This document shows, piece by piece, positions 23,305-34,928 of a stretch of DNA of 64,000 nt. The stretch is taken from positions 511,001 through 575,000 of the forward strand of contig JAVMKO010000006.1 of NCBI GenBank assembly GCA_032164245.1, given 5' to 3'. How positions within the stretch are numbered: the first letter of the stretch is position 1; each line of letters opens with the position of its first letter. A program made the position numbers and the translations under genes. This DNA comes from Sternotherus odoratus (Eukaryota > Chordata > Testudines > Kinosternidae). Below the pieces are notes generated by a model. It made no database searches and was not told the DNA's origin. It was given only the letters and a program-made list of their open reading frames with translations.

Positions 23305-23340
23305 GGATTCACACTCTTCTTTTGCAGCTCATGCAATATG

Positions 23341-24484
23341 GCAGACCAGCCGCACTGTGTTTACTAAGGGAGCAAATACTAAGGGAGCAGACCAGCCGCA
23401 CTGTGTTTACTAAGGGAGCAAATACTAAGGGAGCAGACCAGCCGCACTGTGTTTACTAAGGGAGCAAATACTAAGGGAGCAGACCAGCCGCACTGTGTTT
23501 ACTAAGGGAGCAAATACTAAGGGAGCAGACCAGCCGCACTGTGTTTACTAAGGGAGCAAATACTAAGGGAGCAGACCAGCCGCACTGTGTTTACTAAGGG
23601 AGCAAATACTAAGGGAGCAGACCAGCCACACTGTGTTTACTAAGGGAGCAAATACTAAGGGAGCAGACCAGCCGCACTGTGTTTACTAAGGGAGCAAATA
23701 CTAAGGGAGCAGACCAGCCGCACTGTGTTTACTAAGGGAGCAAATACTAAGGGAGCAGACCAGCCGCACTGTGTTTACTAAGGGAGCAAATACTAAGGGA
23801 GCAGACCAGCCACACTGTGTTTACTAAGGGAGCAAATACTAAGGGAGCAGACCAGCCGCACTGTGTTTACTAAGGGAGCAAATACTAAGGGAGCAGACCA
23901 GCCACACTGTGTTTACTAAGGGAGCAAATACTAAGGGAGCAGACCAGCCGCACTGTGTTTACTAAGGGAGCAAATACTAAGGGAGCAGACCAGCCGCACT
24001 GTGTTTACTAAGGGAGCAAATACTAAGGGAGCAGACCAGCCGCACTGTGTTTACTAAGGGAGCAAATACTAAGGGAGCAGACCAGCCACACTGTGTTTAC
24101 TAAGGGAGCAAATACTAAGGGAGCAGACCAGCCGCACTGTGTTTACTAAGGGAGCAAATACTAAGGGAGCAGACCAGCCACACTGTGTTTACTAAGGGAG
24201 CAAATACTAAGGGAGCAGACCAGCCGCACTGTGTTTACTAAGGGAGCAAATACTAAGGGAGCAGACCAGCCGCACTGTGTTTACTAAGGGAGCAAATACT
24301 AAGGGAGCAGACCAGCCACACTGTGTTTACTAAGGGAGCAAATACTAAGGGAGCAGACCAGCCGCACTGTGTTTACTAAGGGAGCAAATACTAAAGGAGC
24401 AGACCAGCCGCACTGTGTTTACTAAGGGAGCAAATACTAAGGGAGCAGACCAGCCGCACTGTGTTTACTAAGGGAGCAAATACT
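23341..24484. repeat. 46-bp minisatellite, about 25 copies
   Basis: A highly uniform tandem array, unit 46 bases, made of two related half-units that both contain 'actaagggagca', one followed by 'aata' and one by 'gaccagcc(g/a)cactgtgttt'. Copies are nearly identical. The main variable site (ccgcact or ccacact) is A in copies 7, 11, 13, 17, 19 and 22, giving a six-copy higher-order pattern. Non-coding; it starts at the edge of the Harbinger remnant. Confidence 0.97.
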
Positions 24485-25579
24485 TTCAAGAAAATTCCAA
24501 TATTTTCATACAATTTGTTAATGAAAACAAGGTGAACTTTGTCCAGGTACCCACCTGCCCTATGGATGCTGCAAAGCTTAACAGAGAGATACAAAGTCCT
24601 TGAAAGGTGTGGATGAGCCCGGCTATGAAAATTCTAAGTGCTGATGTATTATTATGTTATAAAATATTAAAGAAACTCTAGCCTGGGAATCGGATGCTTT
24701 TCTTCACTTGCTAAGTAATGGGCTTTCGTTTTGGTTAACGGTTTGTCTCTCAAATAATCCAAGGGGATAGTTTGTTGGGCAAATCCTTCAGGATTAAGCT
24801 GTGGTTTTGTTCCTCTGAGTAATCCGTGTGATTGTGGTCTGTGAGCAGAGAGCCGGCCGCCACCAGTATTAATAGTGCACAGCACGCAGCGAGGCTGGCA
24901 GGCTAAATCATGCTCATTTGCATTTTAGTCTAATCTGGGAAATCGAATCCACCAGCTGAGAGCGGAGCTCCCAGGAGTCAGAAGTGAAGCCACGAGTGAG
25001 AAAATCTCAAAAGTGGCCTGTTAAGCAGCTTTATCTGCATCTTTCTGACATGACGTGCACAGAGCTGGAATTTCCTTCAAAAACCCCACTGATGTGCCAG
25101 CTGTCTCACTGGCTTCCTGCCCATCCCTAATTTGATCCCAGACTGTGCAACTGTACCTTCCAGCAACATGTGGTGTCTCATACTGGTCTCTTGCTGGCTG
25201 ACACGAGACCCGCAGCTTGTGCATTGGCCTTCACTCAGACTCACACTGTGGACGGGGCTGGCAGAATGAAGGGTTTCATTACCTTGCCACAGTGGGGTAA
25301 TTCTGGTCAAAAGGCAGATTGTGGGGAGAACAGTTCCATTCCCCTAGAGCCTCTTTCTCTGCAATACCAGGTGCATCCCACCGTGATCCCCACCTGCTCC
25401 CCAAAACAAACCCCCAAAACAAACAAGCAAGAATCCCTCCCCGTGTGCCCTCGCAGTCTCATGTGTGAATGTGCAGAGCCCATTTTTCACTTGCATGCAG
25501 AGGGGAATTGGCTGTGCGGGTTTACAACTGACTCTGCGCGTGTAAGTGACACTGTGCTAAAGTTGTGTCACTCAGCACA
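24485..25579. other. Unrecognised non-coding sequence
   Basis: About 1.1 kb downstream of the minisatellite. No gene or repeat recognised; overlapping short frames have no motifs. Confidence 0.4.
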
Positions 25580-25738
25580 AGGGTTGAGGTGGATTCTCTG
25601 TTCCTGACAATACTTAAATCAAGACTGGATGTTTTTCTGAAAGCTCTGCCCTGGGAAATATTCAGGGATGTTGTATGGCCTGTGAACTACTTGATCTCAG
25701 TGGTTCCTTCTGGCCTTGGAATCTATGAATCTACAGGT
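25580..25738 (+). mobile_element. CR1 LINE 3'-end fragment
   Basis: Contains 'aatcaagactggatgttttt' and ends 'ccttctggccttggaatcta' then 'tgaatcta', a mutated CR1 C-terminal codon stretch and 3' tail. About 160 bases, frames broken. Confidence 0.75.
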
Positions 25739-28254
25739 CAAGGCTCCTTGTAAAAGGTGGCTCTGAGGATTTAGAAACGCTCCCTAATGTCTATCAGGAA
25801 TGAGATGCTGGTGGCATAAGGGTAGAGCAGCACTGGGGCTGCTCTAACTGATGCCAGGGCCAGAGCAGCGCAGGAGCAGGAATCAGTCACTTGCGCTCTG
25901 ATGTCCCCCAGCCCAGCCCACCACTCAGCTGGAGCACAGGGGAGAACTGAGCTCACACTCTCTTCTGTTTCTGTGCTCCCCCTCCATGGGGATTTAAGGG
26001 ACCCAGGGGGCTCCCAATGGCTGCAGAAGCTCTGACAGCCTGGCACCAAGGGAAGCACATTGTCAGGGATCAGAGCATGGGGCCTCAACTCCACCCTGCC
26101 TGGGCCCGCTTTCTCTGCAGTCCCAGGGGGGCAGGGATGGGGGCAGGGATGGCTCCTTTGAGCAACGCGATTGAAATCTGCCCGAGGAGAACCTTGGGAG
26201 CAGCTGATCGGGCCCTGAGATCGACCATGTAAAACTCCCTGGCTCCCTTTGGGCGAGTAGGGCAGGTAACCTCAGGGGCCAGTAACTCCAAAACCATGAC
26301 CGTGCACTTGGCATTCCTGGTGGGACGTTTCAGTCCATCGGATAAGGGATCAGTCAAACTCAGTGTCCCTCACAAGGGCAGGAACCAGCCCCTGCAGCTC
26401 TAGGATCCGATTTGACACTGAGACACGTTCTTTCTGCTCTGCCATGTTCCTTTCAGAGTGTGTGACTGTACACACCAGCGGGCTCAGGAAAAGAGCTGGG
26501 GGCTTGGGTAAGCCCCAGAGTTTTCACTCATCTTCTCAAAAGTGCACATGGATCTGAACCCGCGTGTCTTCATCTTAAGATCAAACCATTAGCATTGTGA
26601 CACACGGATTTTATTTGGTAAAGAATTTCTTCGCATCAGCAGTAGGTGTGGTTTTGGATTTTACTCCCCCCAAAATAGTAAAGGAACCGTAACTTCTGGA
26701 TAACTGCGAAATGTGGTCCATTGCACCTATATCTGGGGTGTGCCCAGATCCTCAGATGTGGTTTGGTGCCTGACTCCCTTTGGTTCCGATGGGAGTTTGG
26801 TGCTTAACTACTGCTGAGGTTCACAATCTGGGAGTCCACAGATCAGCTCTAAATGGATTATTCCCAATACGCCAGAGAGAGTCAGCGCGATGGGCCAGTC
26901 TGATACATCACAGGGACAAGAAAGGATCTTAGTGCATTTATCTTTGGGTTGCTTGTCTCTTCTGTTAACTTGGTTTGGAACAATACAGGCAGATTAGGCT
27001 GAAGTTCTCCAATTTATCTTTTCTTCACCGTCTTTTTGTTTTATTCTATTTTTCATAATATGTATTTCTTCCAAAGATATTTCTCTGGAGGATAAAATGT
27101 TGCACAATTAATCAAAGACTCATCATGACAATTGCAAGAATTGTGCTTTTATTTATTCCACATTGAAATAAAACTTCTGAGTGAACGGTATCAAAGTTGC
27201 ATCTTTATGCTTAAAATGTTCTGTGCTGCTATTTCACTCTGCGCACTACTGAATATCAAGAAGTCCCTTGCACCATCTTTAATCTAATGTCCTTTAAGGG
27301 CTGTGTAGGTGTTCACTGAATTTGGGATTTTGAGCTTTCTGTCAAACCTCCCAACTAAATTATTTCCTGCCTGCTGTACAAGCAGCACTTTCTGCTGTGG
27401 ATATTTAAACATGAGTCTGCTTCATCTCTTGACGGTTGTGTCTGAACTAATGACCTAAAGGCCAGGGGTTTGACAGGACCCCATTGCATGACAGCGCCTA
27501 CACATCCAAGGAAAAGCTAGCACCGTCCCAAAGGGTATCACCATTTCCTGCTATGGAAAGGAGAAAATATCTGTGGGGACAAGAGGCGACGTGACTAGTT
27601 GCTAGCGTATTGTCCCAAGGTGATGTGTGTTGTGCTAATGCCATTGGCAGTTACCTGGCTCAGTTGCTGACAATGTCGTCCAAGTCCCAGGGTGGATTTA
27701 TTTATAAGGATTGTGCTGCTGAACCTGCCTTTTACATCATTCTTCTCGGCGAGTATTATTTTTACTGCTGTTTATTTTTCAATAAAGCCTAGAGGCCTTG
27801 TAACAGGACAGCTGGCCCCCAAGCGCCCCATAGCGGGCAGAGGTGTCCTGCCTTAGTTTACCCACCCCAGGGCTGCTTAAACAAATTCCACGAGCCCAAA
27901 GTCCCTACAATATTCCCCTTCTCGGTCTAATTTATTTATATACAATTCACAACAACATTCAGCACTGTGGGTTTCCCCCTTCATCCAGACAGGAGCCATC
28001 CTCTCCCCTGGGTCCCTCCCAGGCCTCCCCCCCCTGCAGTCTGCAATTTAGGAAATGAAGCCATGAAACCGCACTCTCCTCTGAGAGCTCCAAGTGAAAA
28101 TGGGTGTTTTGATCTTGGCAATGCAGTATCAATTTGCAGTCTGCTGAAATCATACTGTGTTCCCTGGCTACTATTTTTAGATAGTCTCTGATTTGCATTT
28201 CCCTTGCATGCTATTCTTTCTTTTCCCCGTGTATTTATTCTCACTTTACCTTGT
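25739..28254. other. Unrecognised non-coding sequence, AT-rich in the middle
   Basis: 2.5 kb without a supported gene. The 25.8-26.4 kb part is GC-richer with overlapping motif-free frames on both strands; 26.9-27.4 kb is AT-rich. No RNA gene or mobile element recognised. Confidence 0.4.
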
Positions 28255-28435
28255 CACATTTAATTCTTGTTTCTCCCAGAAGCTGGGACTGGGTGACAGG
28301 GGATGGATCACTTGATGATTGCCTGTTCTGTTCATTCCCTCCGGGGCACCTGGCACTGGCCGCTGCTGGAGACAGAGGGATACTAGGCTGGGTGGACCTT
28401 TGGTCTGATCCAGTCTGGCCGTTCTTATCTTCTCC
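28255..28435 (+). mobile_element. CR1 LINE 3'-end fragment
   Basis: Recognised from 'cagaagctgggactgggtga', 'ggatcacttgatgattgcc' and the ending 'tggtctgatccagtctggcc' with 'gttctta'. Same subfamily as the larger fragment at 33085-33990. Non-coding. Confidence 0.8.
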
Positions 28436-31400
28436 TTTTTTTATTTAGTGTTTTTCAGTTGTGATTCTGTTTGCCTTGTTCTATTACTTCGCTCTGCGGT
28501 GTGACATCCCAGCGCGTTTACATTGCTGCTCATACTCTGCTCATCGCGCAGCAATGACGGTGGTTGAGGTTTGTTTGCCAGTCCTGTTGTATACAGGAGT
28601 CTCTGACCATGTGCAGCACCATGCAGCAAAGCAAACAGCATTTTAGGGGGTGTAAATAAAGGGATAGAAAAATAGTAGCTAATGCCGTTCTCTTCGTCTG
28701 CTTGCACCTGCAGCGCTGTGCTCAGTTCTGCTCAGCCCAGCCCCAGAAGGAGAGATCAGAAACAGGTATGTCAAGGCAAGGGACAAAGCAGATTCCAGGC
28801 TGAGAGACTTGAAAGCTGGGAACTGTTCAGTCTGCAGGGAGGATGGATGGGCGGTGATGTGGCAGAGACGTAGGAGCACGGAGCAGGTGGATGGGGAGCT
28901 CTGATTCATGTCACCCTCCTGATGATCCGAGAATAGTGGGACAGTAAATGAAACTGACAACACTTGACAGTTGAATGGGGGACAAAGCATCAGCGACAGG
29001 TGTGTTTGCATAAATTAGTCATCACAAGTGAGTGCCAGCATAACCAATAGCATACAGCAGTGATCTGAAATCACTTCATAAGCACAAGGAGCCCAGGTGA
29101 AGGGAGAATGCATCAAAAGACTAGGGCCTGGAAAATCTAAAAATGGTAGCGTAACTGGAGCAAACTGTGCTCCCCTAGACCATTGATCACAACTGGGAGA
29201 TTTGACAAGCAATAAGGAACAGAGATGTATTAGTCCAGTGCACAAATCCAGAGTAACACCATCATTATAGCAGCATCCCTACCTGTTTGACTCGTCAATT
29301 AAATTGCTCTAAGGACACAGTGAATGCTCAGATGTGGAAACCGCAGGAAAAACCTACCATAGAACGCGTTTTCCAAGACCATTGAAAGTGTCCTGTGTAC
29401 ACACAGAAGGGAGAGCCCTGCACAACAGCAGAGGGAGCTCACACTCATCCTTTCATGGCTACATTCACGCTGAGCAGTTTTCAACTCTTCTCTTATCCTA
29501 CTGTATATTTACTTCAGGGAAAATGTGCAGCCCCAGGACTCAGACCACAGGACAAACCCGGGCAAAACTCCTTCTGGCTTCCAAGGCTGATCTCCCTGGA
29601 CCAAGACTGGGAGTCTGGGCCCCTTACGGTCCATGTGCACAGGACGGGATGAAAACAGTGCAAAATATTCGTGAACATTTTTGAAAATTCCTCCTGACGC
29701 TTCCTTTCAGTCAACCCCATTTGATTTGCATTTACACAAATGACATCCAGGCAAATACTCATCCAAATATGAGCAAGTGCTTCTGCATACAACAATGGAT
29801 CTTCACTCTTCACCTCTAAGTGTTCTTCCCTGCTTTATAAAATTTCAACCAGCCGATCAGGGAGCAGAAGAACAGCTAAGCCCTTTGCGGCAAGGACTGT
29901 GTCCATACACTGCCTCTCAATGGGTTCGTGACAAGGGCTGCTAGGCACTATGATAATGAATAAGAATAATACATCATGTGACTCAGGTGACCAATGAGAC
30001 ACTGCAAGTGACAGAAAATGAAACAGAAAAGTGGAAGAGACAATGACAGAGAATTACGTGGACAATCCACAGGCTGAAGGAGGTTTGCATAAATTATTTG
30101 TTGAACAATTGCATATAAGAACAAATAACATGAATATCTAATTCTATGGCCACGTAAGGACCAAAGAGAAAACAAGGCTAATTTCTAAACTACATTCAAC
30201 ATTTAAAAAAACCCTATGCTAATGGAACATCAAGGATGAGAAATTATGGAAGCAAAAACCACACAATGCAGAATTTAGGGTGAACCCTTGTGCTTGTCCC
30301 TTAAAATATAACATCTCTGTATAGCATTATAATAATATAATTAATGTAAAGCTGTATAAAATTAAAGTTATTTATCTATAATATATCTTCATAGCATTAT
30401 AGTCAATCACAAAAGATAATGAAAACAATTTTTTACAACATGATATACAATAATTTACACATACAAACACAGTCTCAGTCTGGGCTCATTTTGTAGAGCT
30501 CCCAAGTCTTAAAACCAAGCCATATCTTAAGAAAAGCAGTTGTCATTTTACAGTTGTGAACATTTACATCAGTAAGGGGAAACATTCTTTGTTTTGCTAC
30601 TATCTTTAACACAATTAAATCACGTTAGCTAGAGGGCCGTAGGTTGGGTGAAAATGTTGAGATTTATATCAGTTCTACAGATGGAGGAAAATACAATTTC
30701 CTTTGAAGTAAAGTGGGGCCTTTGCAGATTGTATCAGGATGTTGAGAGACTTAACCTAATAACATTTGGAAATTGGTGTTTACATACAAGGCGTCATTCA
30801 GGCCAGCCGTGATAAAGGCAAGAACTCAATGGTGTGAGGTTCCCAGCACCGTCCCTTTTCCACTTCAGAACTTCTGAGCCTATCTCCTTCAAAGTGGGCT
30901 TGTTCCTTGGGCTGCAACAAGAGATATCAATCCAGCCAAATTTGAACAAAAGTCTATCTCCTGCTGTTGAATTGGCCAGAAATGACATTTCTGGTTGCAA
31001 AAGACGTGATAAACATATCAATGAGTTTGTTTGTTTTGTATTTGCACATGAATAACTATTTCTAAAATAGCCAAACAGCTTGTACCAAAGCTTCCTCTCC
31101 CCTCAAGATAAACCATCTCCATGGGAATAGCAGCCCAAAAGAACTTTAGAGAACAAGAGAATATGGGAAGGGGAAGAGTTAAAATGGAAGATCCATTTCA
31201 CGTGTAAGTACAGAGCTCGTTATGGCTTCTATCGTTCTTTCCATACATATCTACAAATACAGACAAGACTCCAGCTCTGGTAGTCTAGCTGAAGGTTATT
31301 CAACTCACATACTAATGGGAGATCTAGTGTGTGAGAGTAGGAAAGAAAGCTTAGTGGTTTCCCCGGAGTTCTTAATGGTATTTTAATGTTGATTCCATTT

Positions 31401-32159
31401 GTTGACTTTGCTTAATGAATTACTCATGAAATGTCCTATGTTAATACAATTATCTCAAATGAAGTATAACCCCCGCCAGCCTCCTTTCTGCTGTTTTCAC
31501 TGTGAAGCAGCATTTTGATATATTTCTGCAGGTATTTTAACAGGGGTTAAATAACTTTTGATAGAATTGCCATTAATTTGTGCTGATATGTCATTGCATT
31601 TCCCAAGTTTGTCTCTATTGGCCAATAAAATATTACGTCACCCACCTTGTCTCTGTTTGCATTTCTCAGACACACTGACTGATTCCATACCATGTAACTA
31701 ACCACAAGATTATCCCTTAATGTCTGGGCTGTACAGGGGCAGCAGCACCCTAGCACCAGTGGACAAGAGACCACAGACCTCCCATGCTCTGTAAAGAAAC
31801 TGTGTGGAGTTTTAAAAAAGAAAGTTCCCTTCTTAGCCTGACGTGGGAGTCCTTTCTGTGAATGGGAAGCTGCATTGCTGTACTGTGTTATGGCACTAAA
31901 CTCTACTTACTGGCCAGCTACAAAGGCGAAATTCTACAGCTCTTTTAGACACATGGGTCTGGATTGTCACTGTTGGGCTAGGCTTCCTTTGTGCTAATGA
32001 GCCTTTTTCAAATCTCATTCATTTAAAAAATATAAAGTTCAAAGCTTTTATCTTCCCTTTCCAGACAAAGCACCAAGACAAAGTTCAAAGCAATATCATG
32101 TTGGTAAAGGTTTCCCTCTTGAGTAATTCAACCGCCTGTGGAGAAAAAGAAAACGTCTT
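28436..32159. other. Unrecognised non-coding sequence, AT-rich from 30 kb
   Basis: 3.7 kb without a supported gene. Positions about 29870-29975 ('ggcaaggactgtgtccatac', 'gctgctaggcactatgataa') resemble the old interspersed repeat that is also the target of the Gypsy insertion at 34.2 kb. From 30.0 to 32.1 kb it is AT-rich and apparently free of young repeats. Confidence 0.4.
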
Positions 32160-32425
32160 TGGCCTGGGCTACGCTATTCATGTAGCTGCAATCCAAGTAT
32201 CTTAGTTTGACTTACTTGGCCGTCTTCAGAGCGGCGAGTCGATCGCGGCTGCCCCCCCCTTCCCCCCATCAACTCCGCTTACTCCTCTTGCAGAGCTGGA
32301 GTTCCGGAGTCGATGGGGTGTGCGTTCGGGGATCGATTTCTTGTGTCTAGACGAGACACGATAAATCGATCCCCAATACATCGAACACTACCTGTCGATC
32401 CAGAGGGACGTACCCTTTGTCTTGG
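32160..32425 (+). mobile_element. Non-autonomous DNA transposon (MITE), hairpin family, copy 2
   Basis: Better-preserved copy of the family at 672-957, in opposite orientation. From 'gcctgggctacgctattcat' through a C-rich centre to a strong hairpin at 32328-32374 whose arms are ggggatcgattt and aaatcgatcccc with 'gtctagacgagac' between them. CpG-rich, no coding capacity. Terminal repeats and target duplication were not resolved, so the superfamily is open. Confidence 0.65.
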
Positions 32426-32654
32426 TCCTGCTCAGTAAAATTCAATTAGCTGCCAAGTGTCCCAGTGTATAGGAAAATACAACATCTCAACATGAGGTGA
32501 GGCCAGGACATTTTTTGCAGCAAGTTGTTTTGCAGGTGGAAATCTCAACTACTCTTCAAGTGATACCAATTTGGAATTAGCAGCAGTTACTCTGAGTTAC
32601 TCTGAGGATTCTCCAGATCCTCTGGCCAGACACCATCAGCAACATCCACCTCTT

Positions 32655-32960
32655 GGAGAGGACCCGTCAACTCCCAGCAGAGGAAGAAATCAGAAGGAGA
32701 AGGTGGGGCTGGATAGGACACACACTAGGCAAGCAGCCAACCAACATCACCAGACAGGCACTGTGGTGGAACCCCCAAGGCAAGCGGAAAAGAGGCCGTC
32801 CAAGAAACACCTGGCGACACAACCTTCAGGCTGACACCACAAAAATGGGTTACACCTGGAACCAGCTAGAGAGAATGGCCCAGGATAGAGGACTCTGGAG
32901 ATCTGTGGTTGGTGGCCCATACCCCGACTGGGGTGACGGGCATAAGTAAGTAAGTAACTC
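32655..32960 (+). mobile_element. 3' end of a non-CR1 LINE, ORF2 C-terminus
   Basis: An open stretch reads [14 protein letters not shown], then [27 protein letters not shown] and [17 protein letters not shown], ending GDGHK and a stop. This is the C-terminal tail found after the RT domain in several LINE clades, with the 'WIGH..' and 'GRP..TWRR' blocks. The 3' end carries (taag)n: 'ataagtaagtaagtaac' at 32942-32957. It differs clearly from the CR1 tails in this window. The clade is not determined; only the last 100 codons survive. Confidence 0.75.
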
Positions 32961-33084
32961 TGAGTTAGTAACTGAAAACCTTTAGCTTTTAGCAATCATT
33001 TAACTTTGAAAAATGCCCTTATGGTAGGATGTTTTCAAAATGTATTGAATAAGCTCAGAGTCAGGGCATGTAGGGCAGGTAACA
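32961..33084. other. Short unrecognised spacer
   Basis: Mixed sequence between a LINE 3' end and a CR1 fragment. Nothing recognised. Confidence 0.4.
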
Positions 33085-33990
33085 CAGGGAAAGCAGATGA
33101 AATTCAATGTTGATAAATGCAAAGTAACGCACATTGGAGAACATCATCCTGACTCTATATAGAAAATGATGGGGTCTAAATTAGTTGTTACTCCTCAGGG
33201 AAGAGATCTCGGAGTCATCGTGGATAGTTCTCTAAAAACATGTGCTCAATGTGCAGCAGCAGTCAAAAAAACCAGAATATTGGGAACTATTAGGAAAAAG
33301 ATAGATAATAAGACAGAAAATATCGTAATGCCACTACATAAATCCAGGGTATGGGCACACCGTGAATACTGTGTGCAGTTTGGGTCGCCCCATCTCAAAT
33401 AAATATATAGTAGAAAAAGTACAGAGATGGGCAACAAAAATTATGAGGGATGTGGAACAGCTTCCAAAGAGATTGGAGACCATTCAGCTTAGAAAAAGAG
33501 ATGACTAACAGCAGATATGACGGAGGTCTATACAGTCATGAATAGTGTGGTGAAGTAAATAAGGAGGTGGTTTTTACCCATTCTGACAAGACAAGTCCCA
33601 GGGGTCACCCAATGAAATTAACAGACAACAGGTTTATTAAAACAAACATAAGGAAGTATTTCTTCACATAGTGCACAGTCTATCTGTGGAACTCCTTGGC
33701 AGAGGGTGCTGTGACCACATATGTATAACTGGGTTCAGAAAAGAACTGGAAAAGTTAATGGAGGATAGGTCAATCAATGCATGATAGCCAAGGTCAGGGA
33801 TGCAACCTCATGTTCTGGGTGTCCCTGAACCTCTGTTTGCCAGAAGCTGGGACTAGACAATGGGTGACGGATCACTTGATAATTACCATGTTCTGTTCAT
33901 ACCCTCTGAAGCATTTGGCACAGGCTAGACTGGTGGGCTAGACTGACCATTGGTCTGACCCAGTAGGGCCATTCGTCTGTTCTTAATATC
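33085..33990 (+). mobile_element. CR1 LINE 3' fragment, older subfamily
   Basis: About 900 bases in + sense. The frame 'FNVDKCKVTHIG', 'GRDLGVIVDSSLK' and 'REYCVQFGSPHLK' corresponds to the conserved CR1 region between the RT domain and the C-terminus. Then come the 'YFFT' and 'WNSLAEGA'-type stretch and the tail 'gaccattggtctgacccagt' with 'gttctta'. Several frameshifts and stops; 5'-truncated. Confidence 0.88.
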
Positions 33991-34230
33991 CTTAGAGTAA
34001 GGCCCGAAATATTGCACTCTGGTAATGGCTTGACAAGTGGTGAGTCGGGATCATTGCTTCTGAGCGGTGAGGTATTTCACACTCTCCTAGTCTGGGCTGA
34101 AACATGCTGTTCTTGGTGTTCCCTTCTCCACCTTGCCTGCTTTTTGTTTCCTCTGCCTGTTATGTCTCGTTGTTTTGGATTGTAAAGCCTTTGGAGCAGG
34201 AACTGTTTCTTGCTCTCACTATATGTGTAT
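33991..34230 (+). mobile_element. Old interspersed repeat used as Gypsy target (left half)
   Basis: The part 34170-34230 ('ggattgtaaagcctttggag', 'caggaactgtttcttgctct') continues after the Gypsy element as 'gtacctcaccttgcacaatg' (39916-39935). Joined across the GTAT duplication the two halves form one known-looking amniote repeat ('attgtaagctctttggggca' family), also represented near 29870. The first 180 bases are unrecognised. Confidence 0.6.
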
Positions 34231-34797
34231 TGTGACAGAGTCAGACCTGAAGGGTATAGGAGAGTGCTGGAAGGCAGGTACATCAGTCTCAGGATGTGCA
34301 GGTCTCTGTTCCCCCTATAGCCAAACAAAGCCTACTCCAGGCCAATCAAGACACCTGGGGTCAATTAAGAAGGTTCTAGCAGGCAGCAGGTTAATTAGGA
34401 GCACCTGCTGTCAAGTAAGGCCTTAATAAAAACCCCTGCCTCAGGCAGACAGTGTGGGTGTTTGGAGCAGAGAGGAGTTTGGAGACATTGGAGCAGAGAG
34501 GAGTTTGGAGGCATTGAAGCAGAGAGCAGTTTGGAAGGAGGCCCTGAGGTAAGGGTGAAGTGGAGAGTAAAGAAGCAGGAACTGTTGTGGGGAAGAAGCC
34601 CAGGGGAATTGTATTGTGCTTGGTGGTTAAAAGGTCAGCCATCTCAACTGAGATTATTAGGGTCCCTGGGCTGGAGCCCGGAGAAGAGGGCGGGCCCGGG
34701 CTCCCCCCCCCCCTGCCTTCCACAATTAGCCACTGAGGCTAGTGAAATCCGCCAAGAAACGCAGGACCCACAAGTACAGGCTTGGAGCTTTGTCACA
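34231..34797 (+). repeat. 5' LTR of the Gypsy element
   Basis: It starts TGTGACAGAG and ends TTTGTCACA, giving inverted TGTGACA/TGTCACA termini. Differs from the 3' LTR at two positions only (C/A near 34353 and A/C near 34551). 'ttaataaaaa' at 34423-34432 may serve as the TATA-like element and/or polyadenylation signal. Three tandem 26-base units rich in 'ggagcagagaggagtttgga' follow at about 34463-34540, probably in R/U5. Confidence 0.97.
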
Positions 34798-34799
34798 AC

Positions 34800-34817
34800 T
34801 GGTGTCAGAGGTGGGAT
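34800..34817 (+). promoter_or_regulatory. Primer binding site, tRNA-Leu type
   Basis: TGGTGTCAGAGGTGGG begins two bases after the 5' LTR. It is complementary, with one mismatch, to the 3' end of vertebrate tRNA-Leu species ending ...CCCACTTCTGACACCA. It would prime minus-strand DNA synthesis. Confidence 0.85.
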
Positions 34818-34928
34818 GTTCGTACGCAGCGTGGCGGAAGAAAGGCTTTAAAAAGAAAAAGGAAAAAAAAAAAAAAAAGTGCCCTGGGGTTTTGAATTCT
34901 CTTTGGTGGTTGTCTGCTTTGTGCCACA

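Larger units (their letters stand above)
20905..23335. mobile_element. Degenerate PIF/Harbinger DNA transposon
   Basis: A region with both proteins of a Harbinger element in decayed form: a Myb/SANT-like DNA-binding ORF on + (about 21430-21785) and a HARBI1-type DDE transposase on - (about 22522-23304), arranged tail to tail. The left side near 20910 reads 'aggccttgccaatactacag', similar to Harbinger terminal sequences of turtles. The right end is lost at the minisatellite that starts at 23341, and a short CR1 tail interrupts the region at about 22455-22521. Boundaries are approximate. Confidence 0.75.

Noticed and set aside
23341..24484. CRISPR-like regular array
   Set aside because: Units are directly adjacent and entirely repeated; no unique spacers, and the genome is vertebrate.
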